This document shows positions 1-11,617 of a stretch of 64,000 nt of DNA, piece after piece (position 1 is the first letter of the stretch; each line of letters begins with the position of its first letter). The position numbers were made by a program, and so were the translations under genes. The notes beneath the pieces are model-generated. The model worked only from the letters and a program-made list of their open reading frames with translations. It made no database searches and was not told the DNA's origin. This DNA is from Rhopalosiphum padi (taxonomy: Eukaryota; Arthropoda; Insecta; Hemiptera; Aphididae): positions 64,210,152 through 64,274,151 of the forward strand of contig NC_083597.1 in assembly GCF_020882245.1 (NCBI RefSeq), read 5' to 3'.

Positions 1-9
1 CGACGAAAG

Positions 10-30
10 ACGTGTTGGCAATCAACACGT
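10..30. repeat. Short perfect inverted repeat
   Basis: Two perfect 8-base arms (ACGTGTTG and CAACACGT) are separated by GCAAT. The structure could form a small hairpin. It sits at the window edge, so it may belong to something larger that starts upstream. No function can be assigned. Confidence 0.4.
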
Positions 31-485
31 GTGCGCGTTTCTACATATTAATATATACTACCTATATAACATAATAAATAATGATATTCTGTAGTAGTTG
101 GATCGTCAGCCGATTGTAATTATAATTTTTCTATATCGCAAACACATATATATATATATAATATTATTATTACAAATCTCGTGGTAGCCGTATCTATACA
201 TATTATAGTTATTACATACCTACGTATTACATATATATCATAGTCGAACGTGATTTATATAATATACGTCTTGTGTTGCGGAGCGGTCCGACCACAACGT
301 CGGACAGTGTGATTTTTTTTCTCTTCCGTAGTCTTGGAGAATTCAAAAAGAAAAAAGGTTTTCGAAAAAAAATCTACTCTAAAACTCTTGACCATCGTGT
401 CGCTTGTTCAACTATTGCCACGTTCGTCATTACAATACGTAAGATACATAATATATTTATTTAAATAATCCATGTATTCTGTGTG

Positions 486-662
486 TCCCAAAAGTATCTT
501 CATAGTAAATCAATATCTAATATTTAAATTCTGTTTTTTCAATAGAAATATATGAAAAATTTACGATTTAAAAGTATAAATTTACGAAAAAAACCCCGCA
601 TTTTAATAAAATATTTTGATTTACCATGAAGATATATTTAGGACGATACTGGACTTTTGGGA
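486..662. mobile_element. Mariner-like MITE remnant
   Basis: The ends are inverted copies of TCCCAAAAGT at 486-495 and 653-662. A second shared block reads ATCTTCATAGTAAATCAA on the left and ATCTTCATGGTAAATCAA on the right, read inward from each end. The right arm has about 17 extra bases between the two blocks. The interior is AT-rich with no open frame. A TCCCAAAAGT end is common among Tc1/mariner-type elements in insects, so this is probably a short non-autonomous derivative. A TA target duplication is not clean here. The family is inferred from the ends alone. Confidence 0.5.
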
Positions 663-770
663 TGTACTGTATTATAGTAACTAGTAAGAATAAATAACTT
701 TTTATATTTTAAATCTAGTTGCGCGCGCCCGTTCATCTTTCACGCGCCGATACCGGTGATCTTTTCTGTT

Positions 771-789
771 ACATACATACATACATACA
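771..789. repeat. (ACAT)n microsatellite
   Basis: About five tandem ACAT units lie just downstream of a short GC-rich patch. Confidence 0.8.
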
Positions 790-980
790 CTGCAGCCGAC
801 GTTGCGTGCTCTCATCCAGCACATTATATAATATTTAGGTACAGCATTTATGGTTACCTATATATAACGTCTTACAGATCCGGTCGGTGGAACACAGTCG
901 GAGGACCTTATGGGAAATTCGTGTCCGCCGATGACGACAATGCGTGCGTGACCGCGACACGTCCACTAAAAAATATTATA

Positions 981-1050
981 TACAGGGTGATTTACTATAA
1001 GTATGCATGCATTTCAATTTTTTTCCATAGTTATAAATTTATTTAAATTT
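981..1050 (+). repeat. Repeat end of the GGGTGATT family
   Basis: Begins TACAGGGTGATTTACTATAA and runs into T- and A-rich sequence. The inverse form of this end (ATCACC or ATTACC followed by a TGTA-type end) closes related repeat fragments near 9213, 45262 and 50059. Only this end is recognisable; the matching far end was not found. Confidence 0.35.
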
Positions 1051-2520
1051 AAATTTTTGCGATTTTTAAGCATAATATATCTATACTTAAGGACCATACT
1101 TTCAAATATTAAAATTTTTTTAAACAATCTATAATAAGTGTTAAAATATAATATAATAAAACTGCTCATTTATTTTTTTAAATGTTTATGTATTCAAATA
1201 AAAATAATTGTAAAAAGTAGGTTTTGAGTTAATATGGTAAGGATAGTATCTAATCCTTAGATCCATAAAGTTAAATATTTAAAAATAAAAAATTGAATTT
1301 GAATTTAGATTCAGCTAAATGCCCGAAATAATATCTAGATAATCTTTTTAACAATTTACAAGAAAACTTTGTATTTGAAAAAAAAATAAGTTGTTGCACA
1401 ATAGGATACTCTTTAAATAGTATATAAATAAGAATTAAGGTATTTAAAAATACGGTTCATTTAAGTTATAAATAAAGGTATACTTAAAAATTCAAGAAAT
1501 CAGTATTTATATAAATTTATTATTAAAGGGTGTACGCATACCCGTTCACGATGAATCGCGCTGTATACGCGCATATGGTGCAAAGTATTTAGATACGCAT
1601 TACCATCATTCTGTTACCTCTACATCACTATATCAACCTTCGTTGTGGCATCGTCACGTCTCGTTTCCGTACCAGCACTACCAGCTGAAATTTTCGATTC
1701 GGAAATCTTTTCGGAAACCACGTCCGCAACTACATAATATACCGATTGTACCGTCGTGTCTATATATACCAATGTACGTCTGTATATACGTACATACGAT
1801 ACGCGCGTGTGCGCCGGAATGTAGGCGTATAGGTATTCTATATAATATGGTTTTCGATTTTTTTTTCACTCTCACGGGATCGTGATAATTATTTTTATGT
1901 TGTTCCAATAGAGTTTAATATCACGACAGGCAATTTACATTTTAACAATGCCTCTAACGACTTATATACAACCTTAAAAATCGGAATACCTTTAGTAAAA
2001 GTTATGTACTATATATATACATTATAAACACAGAAAAAATTTTTTATTCGTTACCAGTCCAATTTTCGTTTTGCTACATTTAACTTTAATTTTATACTTG
2101 AGTTATCGTTTTAATATTTTTAATAACGTACGTATTTTAAATTTATTTGATACCAACAACGATGATAATAAAGCTCTTACCACTGCAGTCAAGAACAGAA
2201 AGAAATATTCTGCAATGAAAGAAAAAAATGATGATGCTTTTAGAAAAATGCAAAATTGAATTAAATTTATTAATATATTAACGATATATTATTGGTATCT
2301 ATATACTGAATTATTATGCATGGAAATTAATTAAATAACATTTACACAAAGTATAATGAAAAAAAATACATTTTAATTTTAACACGATATCAGCTTAAAT
2401 ATTTAGTTTTTTCGATAGACCCGAAGGAAATATAGTATATACTATATACTATGCGGGGTCTTGTATATGTGTCGGATTATCATGAGAACTACTGTAGTTT
2501 TAATTCTTAATATATTAATG

Positions 2521-2750
2521 CAGGGTGGGCGGGTGGCCAAACTTATTTTGGTCACGATCTACTAAAAATATACTTCACCTTTGAGGTTTAAATTCCATAG
2601 AAAATTTATATAATACATAAAAATTATACAAAAAAAACTTATAGACAATTTGTTCACTACAACTTCGATTAATTTTCGTGCGCGTGGCTCTAAAAATAAA
2701 TTCTAACATGATCGACTTTTAAATTGTCCGCAATCGACCGTTTGGCTGTA
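2521..2750. mobile_element. hAT-like MITE remnant
   Basis: The left end starts CAGGGTGGGCGGGTGGCC, followed by AAACTTATTTTGGTCACGAT. The right end, read on the other strand, contains AGCCAAACGGTCGATTG, which matches imperfectly. Ends of the form CAGGGGTGGCCAAAC are typical of some hAT superfamily elements. No transposase frame lies between. The right end is worn, so the boundary there is approximate and no 8-bp target duplication could be confirmed. Confidence 0.45.
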
Positions 2751-3402
2751 TAAATAATACGTAGTTAGTAGTTACATATTTATACATATTATATAGATTA
2801 GATTCGGTTATTATAGTTATCAACAGTAATTAGGGAACGTTTGGGGATCATAACCATTAACCACCTATCTAGTAGCTACATATATCTTAAGTCTCCACCC
2901 TTGATGGCCACTGTATTAGTAAACTCATACAGCCGTACTAAACTGCGTACACGCATATATACAATAAATCTTATTTACTCTCGTTTATATCACCGGAGAC
3001 GAAGAAATTTATGTTATTATAATATGAGTATACTGCATAGTCCAGGCGCGGTTCTAGGACTATGTTTTTGAATGGGAAACAGTATAGATTTATAATTATA
3101 GGTTTTAACTGCGAATAATATTCCTCATTTCCTCTCCTTCTTCCCACACATTTTTTTAAATATAATATTTATGCTTATAGTTTCCACAAATACCTTAAAT
3201 ATTAGGAGTAGGTACATTATAGTATGTATAGCTTAAAATACCTAATAGGTATAATAAAGATTTTAAGTATAAAAAATAGAGTAATCTTTAGTTTTTAAGT
3301 AATTAAGTGTAATTATATTTATTTAAATATATTTAAATTTAACTGTCAAAAAAATAATTTAGACTAATTTTTAAAAAAAAAATAGTAAAGGCTTATTTGA
3401 AA
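2751..3402. other. AT-rich noncoding stretch
   Basis: I see no exon, RNA gene or complete repeat. Runs of T and A dominate the second half. Confidence 0.5.
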
Positions 3403-3552
3403 TTAGATTCTTCTGTTTTTCATGCTTACAAATACTTCAAGGGCAGCAGTTGGATGTCCTAATAATTTGTCTGCGTTTTCTGTATCAATTGATAATAGTA
3501 TAAGGCTGCTTAATCGTGAACTCTTCATAGCAGATCTTAAATGTCTTAACAT
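3403..3552 (-). pseudogene. hAT transposase C-terminal fragment
   Basis: A minus-strand frame of 49 codons runs from an ATG at 3552 to a TAA at 3403. It reads LRHLRSAMKSSRLSSLILLS near its start and then continues with IDTENADKLLGHP. The pattern of a basic helix, then RLSSL, then a short hydrophobic stretch, resembles the C-terminal dimerisation region (hATC) of hAT-type and ZMYM1-like transposases, which usually ends close to this motif. The rest of the transposase is missing. A hAT-like terminus in the matching orientation lies about 90 bases away at 3638-3680, so this looks like an internally deleted copy. Family assignment is by motif resemblance only. Confidence 0.5.
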
Positions 3553-3637
3553 TGCGTTAGGATAGGTCAAATAATAAAATATCTTATTTTTGTATAAAAA
3601 TTACATTTTTAATATAAGCGGCATCATAAATTTTGGT

Positions 3638-3680
3638 ATGGGCAGCTGCCCACCTTGCCCATACGCTAGAACCGCTAGTG
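3638..3680 (-). mobile_element. hAT-like terminus
   Basis: Read on the minus strand from 3680 the sequence is CACTAGCGGTTCTAGCGTAT followed by GGGCAAGGTGGGCAGCTGCC. This resembles the CAGTGGCGGCTC...GGGCAAGGTGGGC ends of hAT/ZMYM-type elements in insects. It is oriented so that the transposase fragment at 3403-3552 lies inside the element. The opposite terminus was not found. Confidence 0.45.
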
Positions 3681-3853
3681 GGACGTACATAATAATATAA
3701 CACTGTAATATTATACGAACTATTCCTTTGTTTGGTGTTTTTCCTTCGATAAAATTCGTATATTAATACTTTACGTGTATACACATACCTTGGAAATAAA
3801 CGTCTTCGTTGAAAAAAATATATATCAGTCACGCAAATACTTTATATACATTA

Positions 3854-3975
3854 TGCGCGAAATCCTTGAGAACATTTTAGGCATAAACATAGTACATAGT
3901 TTCGGTATGAGAAAAAAATTTGGGAAAACAACGTGTTTTAGAACATTTTTTTTATTGATTATTAACGCGTTACAA
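3854..3975 (+). CDS. Possible signal-peptide first exon (weak)
   Basis: An ATG at 3854 opens a frame of about 41 codons that reaches a consensus-like 5' splice site (CAA|GTAAGT) at 3976 in phase 0. An internal ATG at 3908 gives a short product with a basic start (MRKKFGK) followed by a hydrophobic core (TFFLLIINAL) just before the splice site, the layout of a signal peptide. Short first exons encoding signal peptides are usual in aphid secreted proteins. Against it, the length is unremarkable for this composition, no matching second exon is clear, and the base composition does not change. It may be chance. Confidence 0.15.
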
Positions 3976-6900
3976 GTAAGTATTATACCGAGCTCTATAA
4001 TAGATTAGAATATGACATGAAGGTTTGGGTTATTGTTATTATAATTGTTTTTATCAATTCGCACTATACCAATAATATTACAGAAACGATGATTAAAATA
4101 ACATATTTTATATTAGTACCTATTAATAATACTAGTCAATCTTCGCAGATTATACGAACCTGTAACGTTGTTTAGTTATTATTATTATATCTGTGGCATA
4201 CGACTTGGGGTTAACAACGGTTTTCACGGCATGCAGGATGTAAACAATATCCTCTCAGGCACTGTAGGTACCAAAATTAATGGCTTCGCGAGTTGCGACC
4301 TTAGCCAAATATGGCTGTCAAGTGTGCACATCAATCCTTCGTCAGTTGTATATAACAAAATGTATAGCTTCGAGTTTGTTTTTTTGCTGCAAACCGATGA
4401 CCCCCATCATAGTAAATAATAGCCGGTGTAGGGTTTTGTGTTCAATAATGTTTTACGGTCCATTCATTTTATGGTCTCTTTGGGTTCCAGAACGTTACAA
4501 TATATTTTATCTGAATTACTTTCTACGGGTTTTTTTTTTTACTTTCGACATTTTTACATTCCATAATTTTTGTTTTCAAGGTTCTCAGACCGATTCTACT
4601 TCCACGAGAGATAATAGCTCCGTAACTTAAGTATATTTTATTTGTAAAATATCGATGTGGCGGTATAATAATACAAAAATCCGAATCCAAAATTTTGCAA
4701 GAAGATATACTGGTTAGTTTTGTTTATGTTTATATTTAAAGTCTAATTAAATATAATGTATACATTATACAAATTTCTGAGTGGAGTGTATACTAGCTAA
4801 AATAATAATTTAAGTGTTCAATACAAGTTGTAAGATATTTCGACGAATCTGATTTCTGGTTAATGATTTATTATTACGTGATCATTTCTCAGCTTCAAAC
4901 GTCAACCAACCGCGATTCTTAATATATTGTCTACTTGATTGTGTACATTTTCTAAGCTACTGACAAATACAAATACCTATACATGACATGAACACTTAAT
5001 GCTGTATATTATGAATTAACCAACATCACTTTACTTGCCTAATACTAATGGTCAATTAAAAGATTTCGTAACTTTATTCATAATGTTGTGAGAAACTATA
5101 GCGCCTTCTCGCGGTCTCGAAAGTTGGAACACGCTCAAACCGTCAAGTGACAACTAGGTATAATTATGCGCGATTACCGAAACTAACCAACTCGGAGGCT
5201 TCACAATCCTTACACATTTCACCTAGTAGAGTTGACCGCAAAAAATACGAAATCAATAAAACGATATTTTGTTTGTACAGGTACCTATATATATATTATA
5301 TATCATACATTAAAAAAAATTCAAACATATTATATTATGATATTGTGATCTCGATTATCATATTTCACCCTCAGCGCAACGAATTCGACCACTTTAAAAA
5401 TTCTGAGTAACCGGATACGGTTCATGTACCTATTATACATAATTTCATATATATATGTATAATATATATATAGTTTGTGTAATATATGCATCTCAGACGT
5501 CATGTCGGGAAATAAGACCTCTTTTGTGTACAAAGGAGACTGTCATATTTTTTTAAAGAACGGTTGAAAAATAACCTTTTTTTTTTTTGGTGCTAAGACG
5601 TATTATTTAAGAGTGTTAAACGTGTTTAACGAGCCAAAAGAAAAAATGAAGATCACACGTTTACACGACGGTAAAACACGTTTTTGATATTATACACTGC
5701 AGGATTAGCGTCCGATATGCACATTTTTTTTTCGGCAAATATATTATTATTACCTACTATATCTATAATCTATATACCTACGTATAGAATAATATTATTT
5801 ATCGGGATATTCGCCGGAGTACCTATTACTTTCGTGTGTCGTGTGCCGAACCGTCCACTCGAAAAAAAGTACCGTCTGTCGTCGTAGGATACGTAGGTAT
5901 CCTTGAGATTCTTGTACGACACGAATGTCTCTCAAAAAATAATATAGACAACGGCATACCGCGCGTAGAATGTAGTATAGTAGTAGACACAATATATATA
6001 TGTATATGCATTTACACGCACACAATGCAGCTGCAGTCTGGCGTCCTTGGCAATTTCGGTGTATAATATGTATAATGTATATACTATATAATATGGACTA
6101 TAACGCCTAGAAAAATGATAGCAACTAGCTATATATAATAATGTAATATAAGCAGGTATATGACATAATATTATCTAGTTGACAACATTTCACGTGTGAC
6201 CCGACGAATGGTACCTACACATTATATATTTTAGAGGAACATGTAATTGGTTATTGATATACCAGATACCTAAATATATACAGTTTACCCGTGGAGAGAG
6301 TGTAAGTGTCATGAACACATAAAATCTCTGTGAAAATTTAATCAAGTACAATTTTTTTTTTACAATAAATAACAAATATTTATTAGTCTTTTGGAAGGTA
6401 GGTACATCACTTTTATTTCCAGTAGGTACTAGATAGGTATACCTACTGTTTATATAATATTATGCATGGCTAATTTTGATATTTTGTTTTTGGATTATTG
6501 TTAGTTTAATTAAGACGAAGTGTTAAAAATGTTAAAAGTTAAATCATAAATTTTCTATCACTTGCGTATAATTTTAAGAATATTTGAGTCTGGACCCTAC
6601 TGTTATGTATATATTATGGTTCATGGCCGAATAGTTTGAAATAGAATCGGTCTTAATATATTAGACAAACAACGAAATTATGGATTTCTGCAAGATTAGG
6701 TTTTATGATTAGTGTAATATGGAAGATGTGCAGTATTATACTTCGACTTACTGTATTATCGTGTTTGATAATGTTTGCCACTGTTGTCAAAAAGCTTGTA
6801 CAATCCGCTCTGACGATATTAGTATATATTACATTATTTATAATAATAATTAAGTCAGTGTATGATATCTCTGACCAATTACACTAATTAACAGTGGCGG

Positions 6901-9112
6901 CTTGTATATATTAAATTATTAATACTAAAGAATATGAAAAAAATCAGTTTTTAATTGTTCAATTCAAATCTTTACGTCTTTTGATGACAATTTTTTATTT
7001 AATATTTGTTATATTTTTACTAATCTATTTTATTTTGCTAGACTTTTTATCTAAGTATTGCAATATCCTTATGGCTTATTGTATTGTAATAATATAATGT
7101 AGGTCGATACTTGTTTCAAATCGTTTTCGTTCAATAATAATAATTAATAATTACCCTTATCCGAGTGCAAGATTTATGTGACTAGATATAGTGGTTTCGA
7201 TAACGAGGAGTTGTGCGCGACACTTGTTATTCTGTATACCTATTCATAATATTTAAACGCGCGTGTACAGTTATTATCGTATGGACCGAGTTGCAAACAA
7301 AAGCACATTATTATAGTTATTGCCGACGTCACAGTTACACGAATTCGCACTAATTCGATTATATCCGTTGTGTCGACTCTTATGCTTGTTTTTCGTTTCT
7401 TCATCCGGTTTGCTTCGTGCAGCAAGCTGACCAATCACGAAATTTGTTATAGAGAAGTCACTACTATTTGTGCAAGTCCCCGTATAACAATATTATAACA
7501 TATTGGTTATATAGATGCCACAGCAGTTGTTGTACATAGAGATACATCCGCACCCGATAAAATTTCGGTGCTACGAATTACGATTGAATAAGAAAGAGTA
7601 CATCGTACATATTTCATATACGATAACTATATTCATTAAGTACCTAGGTATATACTTATTGATGGGATGGTATATATATTATATAAATATAAAAAAATGT
7701 ATTCATTTAAATATATAAGTCATAACAATAATATTATGAATTAATATGATGATAAGATGCACTGCTATATCGCCTATAATTTTAACGTACCTAACCGTGA
7801 GAGATATTTGGACGATATCGATTAAACCAGCGTAGCCGTAGCGTATACATAATTTTCGTATGAAAAGGGATGGGTTAGATCTCGAGAAAACCTAATCTAT
7901 ATTACTTATGTACCATGTACGAAAAAAAATGTTTCTATGTATATTATTATTATTATTCCCTGAAAAAAGCCCAAAGAAAGGACTAATATTGAAATATATA
8001 TACATATTTATGTATTAATAATCAATATTCCAATCGTAATATTACTAATAAATATTGCTGTATAATAAATAATATATTATAGTCAAGCTTTGTTTTTTCA
8101 TCGGGAATAGGATTTTTATTTGTATTTGTCATGACGCATTTACAGTTTACCTAAATTGTTGTAATTAATGCGCGCTTTATTATTTGTAATATTATTTACT
8201 ACCGATAAGCGTATTAATGTCTTTTATTTTCTTTATAGTGTTATATTTGAATAAATACCTACTTAAATCACGGTAAGTTCAGGTCAATGAGTTTTTATTA
8301 TTCGTTTTGAACTTTAAGAATGAATTTCAAATCTCTGTACTACAGTTTACGTTTTAAACGATTCACGGTTTTTTTTTCATTATTAAGCGACCGGAAATAA
8401 AATATATATAAGTCGTAAAATACTAGAATTTGTATCACGAGTATAAACGATAAAGACCAATTTATAAGCATCCGTGACTTATCGATGTCGAGCACCGTAT
8501 CATACACAACATTTTCATTGTATACACAATATAAATAAAACAACTCAATTGAGTCACGATAATTCGAAGTTGAAGAGTGATAAAAAAAAATCACTGCGAG
8601 ATAATAATATGTAATACAAATAATTTTATAATAATTATTATAAATTATAATATAAATTCATGACGATGATTTTAAAAATAATATGGTGACTATACAATGA
8701 TTTAAATATTTTAGTAATTTATACTAACCTTTCAACGTTTAATAACTTGTACATATGGGACACACGAGTCTTCTCAGTGGGGCCCAGTATTTCATTATAT
8801 GAAATTAAAATTAAATAAATAAATATATTATCAAAAAATAAAATAACTACTAGATTCAATATTACATCTATTTTATATTGTTTTAAAACAATTTTAAAGA
8901 CAATTATAGCCTCAGTAAATACACTTTAATAACTCAGAATCTACTATAGTTTGAATTTTTTTTTTTAATACATCGAGATTTTCAAAATAATTACCTTCTT
9001 AACAATATTCACAATAAAAAAGGTTGGTATACTCACTTGAAAAAAAATGTTGTATCGGCACGGTACATCATTCAAATACCAAATGCAATTAAAAAAATTA
9101 AATAATTGAAAT
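3976..9112. other. AT-rich noncoding stretch
   Basis: No convincing exon. A possible 3' splice site occurs at 4580 (TTTTGTTTTCAAG|GTT) with a 16-codon frame after it, too short to call. A CAGTGGCGGC sequence at 6892 looks like an orphan hAT end. The remainder is TA-rich with scattered short microsatellite-like runs. Confidence 0.5.
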
Positions 9113-9213
9113 AGTACACCCTAAGTATATTTAAAATACCAAAAATCAGAATCTGAATAAATTTACTACTAAAGAAAAAAATAGGGGTGAGTTTTATTAA
9201 TCACCTGCTGTAT
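9113..9213. repeat. Dispersed repeat fragment, copy A
   Basis: The segment containing CTAAGTATATTT, CCAAAAATCAGAATCTGAAT and a terminal ATTAATCACCTGCTGTA aligns with 45167-45262, which has CTAAGTGTATTT, CCAAAAATCAGATTTTGAAT and AGTAATTACCTTGTGTA in the same order. Similarity continues upstream to about 9020. The terminal ATCACC...TGTA resembles, on the other strand, the TACAGGGTGAT end at 981. It is probably a non-autonomous DNA element; no target duplication was seen. Confidence 0.5.
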
Positions 9214-9590
9214 ATAAAATATACATTTATGGCCTGCCGCAGGACCACGTAACTATACGGTAGTCACGTCTCCGAATATTATTGTACATAGGTACAATCA
9301 TAATATTGTGTATCGTCCTCTCGACCGCACCACCATCATCGCAGACCTCTCACCGCCGCTACTTCCATTGCAGCTTCTATATATGGATTGAGCAGCGGCG
9401 GTGGTTGCAACGGTTGCCGCAGATGACCTTGTCAAGGCCCAAAGTGCGTTGACCACACATTTACACCTGACGACCGTAATGATGATGGACGATGGATATA
9501 TACCCATTATATATAGATATACCCATAATAATCTTCACCATTCCACGCCGCCCGAAACGTCATAGAAAGTATTATGCGTTTTTGTGTGCG

Positions 9591-9623
<33 letters not shown>

Positions 9624-10296
9624 ATGTGTATGTTATACGTATTAGTATAACAACGCTAAGACGAAAACTTTAAAAACACTCTGTTGCTGCACTGTTATTG
9701 CTGAGCCATCATGACCAAAAACAACACGCACGTTCCGCGACGTGCAATATCCTCACCTATATATTATTCTTATTATACACACAGAAATGTTTGATGCGTA
9801 TATAAAGATACGCGCGTGCTTATTACTATCGTGTACCCGTTATATTTTGTACCTGTTATACATATAGTGTAATATAGGTACCAATGGTGAAAGACTCCGA
9901 ATCCAGATTCCACCCTTTAGCCGTTTGTATAGTATAGTGTATTCTGTTAATAAAAACATTTTTATAGATTATTTTTTTTATTTTATACCAATCTAGGTAT
10001 TATATACGTATTTACTTCATCCATTTTTCGAAAACGTTGATACTTGACCATATATCTATTGTCATTATTGGGAATAAAAACAAATCATATGAAATTATGT
10101 ATTTAAGTCTGACGAAACTAACCGTGTGTTAATTTTTGGCTAAAAACTGCTGTACGCGACACGACGTAATTATTCTAAATATGCCCTGATATTTTTCTTC
10201 GTACAGCATATTGTAAACGATGTAGAGAACCTAAGAACGTCCTTATTAGTTCTAATTTTCCTTTCAGCGCACAGTATTGATGGAGAATTCTTTGAG
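9214..10296. other. Noncoding with a GC-richer patch
   Basis: GC rises at 9230-9490, with runs such as GCAGCGGCGGTGG. I looked for an exon there and found a possible 3' splice site before 9375, but no reading frame with a matching donor. The rest is AT-rich. Confidence 0.4.
9583..9632. repeat. (GT)n microsatellite
   Basis: An interrupted GT repeat of about 50 bases, with GC, TT and AT interruptions. Confidence 0.85.
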
Positions 10297-10626
10297 AGGA
10301 AGTCACACCCACATGTGTTGTCTCCGTCTTATACACGTACGACAATTTTACTCAATTTTGGTTCTAGAATAAATATACCTATTATAAAATTTAAATAAGT
10401 TTTTTTTCCATTATTCCCAATATAACGCTCGTTATATCGTTTAGAAATAGCGAACATTTCAAAATTTTAATATTAAAAAAAAAATTTATTATCTTGCCCT
10501 CCAAAATATTGTCATCTTTCAATTTTATAATAAGTATATTTACTCTAGAACCAAAATTGAGCGAGTTCTACTCAGACTGCGTAAACGTGTTTGGTCTATG
10601 TCGTACGTGTGTAAGACGGATCCTCT
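10297..10626. mobile_element. Fold-back MITE, copy 1
   Basis: The left arm reads CACCCACATGTGTTGTCTCC, then GTCTTATACACGTACGACA, and later CTCAATTTTGGTTCTAGAAT. The right arm, read inverted, gives CCGTCTTACACACGTACGAC and CTCAATTTTGGTTCTAGAGT. The right arm has about 45 extra bases between the two blocks and lacks the CACCCACATGTGTTG segment. No coding capacity. Related copies lie at 26251-26673 and 53855-54139. Confidence 0.7.
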
Positions 10627-11535
10627 TAAGCCAAAATGATTTACAAACATTTAATGTGACCAGTCTGGATGCTTTTTGACTATACTTCGTATGTTGTAGT
10701 GTACTACCTATTACCATTGATAATACGTAGTATAATAGTATATTATTATTATACAATTAATAATCAAAGGTACTACTGATTTTACTGCAAGTTCTATACC
10801 ATAAAACCAAATAGTGATCATTTTTCAGTCTTCACACTTTATAGATTTTCGTATCCGATACTCCGACTGGAGTCGCTAAGTCTTCATTAAGTAATATTTT
10901 ATACTCAATAAGTATCAAATGTCTCAATACCTATAGGTATTACACCAGCTGGTAAATTTTATTCAAATTTACCTGATCGTATGATTCGCATGTTATGCCT
11001 ATGTACGCATTCACAACGCCTGCAGAGTGTAGACCACACGCACGTGGCGTAACAGTGATATATGTATTTAATATACAAAAGTAGGTGGAAGTCGTGGTTG
11101 CATATAGTTTATAGTATTTGGCGGAGGACTAAATGCGATGGTGGCTGCAGAAGTATTATGCTATAACAAGATCTAATAATATATTGATTAAATAGCACGT
11201 GGGCAACTACGTACCTACATACGCTATATTATGTAGGTATCGTATATTTGTATATTATATATCATTGCGTACACATAGACCGCTTGTAAACCTATATACA
11301 ACTTGCATACTATAAATATTAATATAATAACAATATTCCAAATGGTATTTTACAATAAATCTCGTTGTCTAATAAATTGTTCACGACTCGTGTTTTTTCC
11401 ATAATGGCAAACGTCCCGCGACCGAATCGATGTCCATTAAATCAACGTGTATTGGAAACGAATGACCGACTTTCGGTGTGGCGCTGCAGACATAAAGGAA
11501 ACAGAAAGACTGCGCGTGTTGCTGCGGGTGTATAG
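10627..11535. other. Noncoding stretch
   Basis: AT-rich, with one 43-codon plus-strand frame at 11404-11535 (starts MANVPRPNRCP) that is unrecognised and lacks supporting splice sites. I do not call it a gene. Confidence 0.4.
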
Positions 11536-11617
11536 GAGAATGAAAGAGAGTGAAAGACAGAGAGAAAGAGAGAAAGAGTGAATGAGAAGGAATGAGAAAG
11601 ATAGTGAGGGAGAAGGT
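11536..11617. repeat. Polypurine GA-rich tract
   Basis: About 80 bases, almost all purine, with many GAGAG and GAAAG words (GAGAGAAAGAGAGAAAGAG). Such tracts can bind GAGA-type factors or form triplex DNA. Function here is inference. Confidence 0.6.

Larger units (their letters stand above)
31..2520. other. AT-rich noncoding stretch
   Basis: No convincing exon is visible on either strand. Open frames here are short and consist of low-complexity translations of AT-rich DNA. The stretch contains a mariner-like MITE, an (ACAT)n microsatellite and a repeat end, listed separately. GC rises modestly around 720-960 and 1550-1860, without a splice-site and reading-frame combination that would support an exon. 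Confidence 0.6.

Noticed and set aside
9298..9507. Ala/Ser-rich minus-strand frame in a GC-richer patch
   Set aside because: Repetitive GCN and GGN composition explains the open frame; no donor or acceptor in the right place.
11404..11535. 43-codon plus-strand frame with good start context
   Set aside because: Too short to distinguish from chance and without a family match or splice sites.
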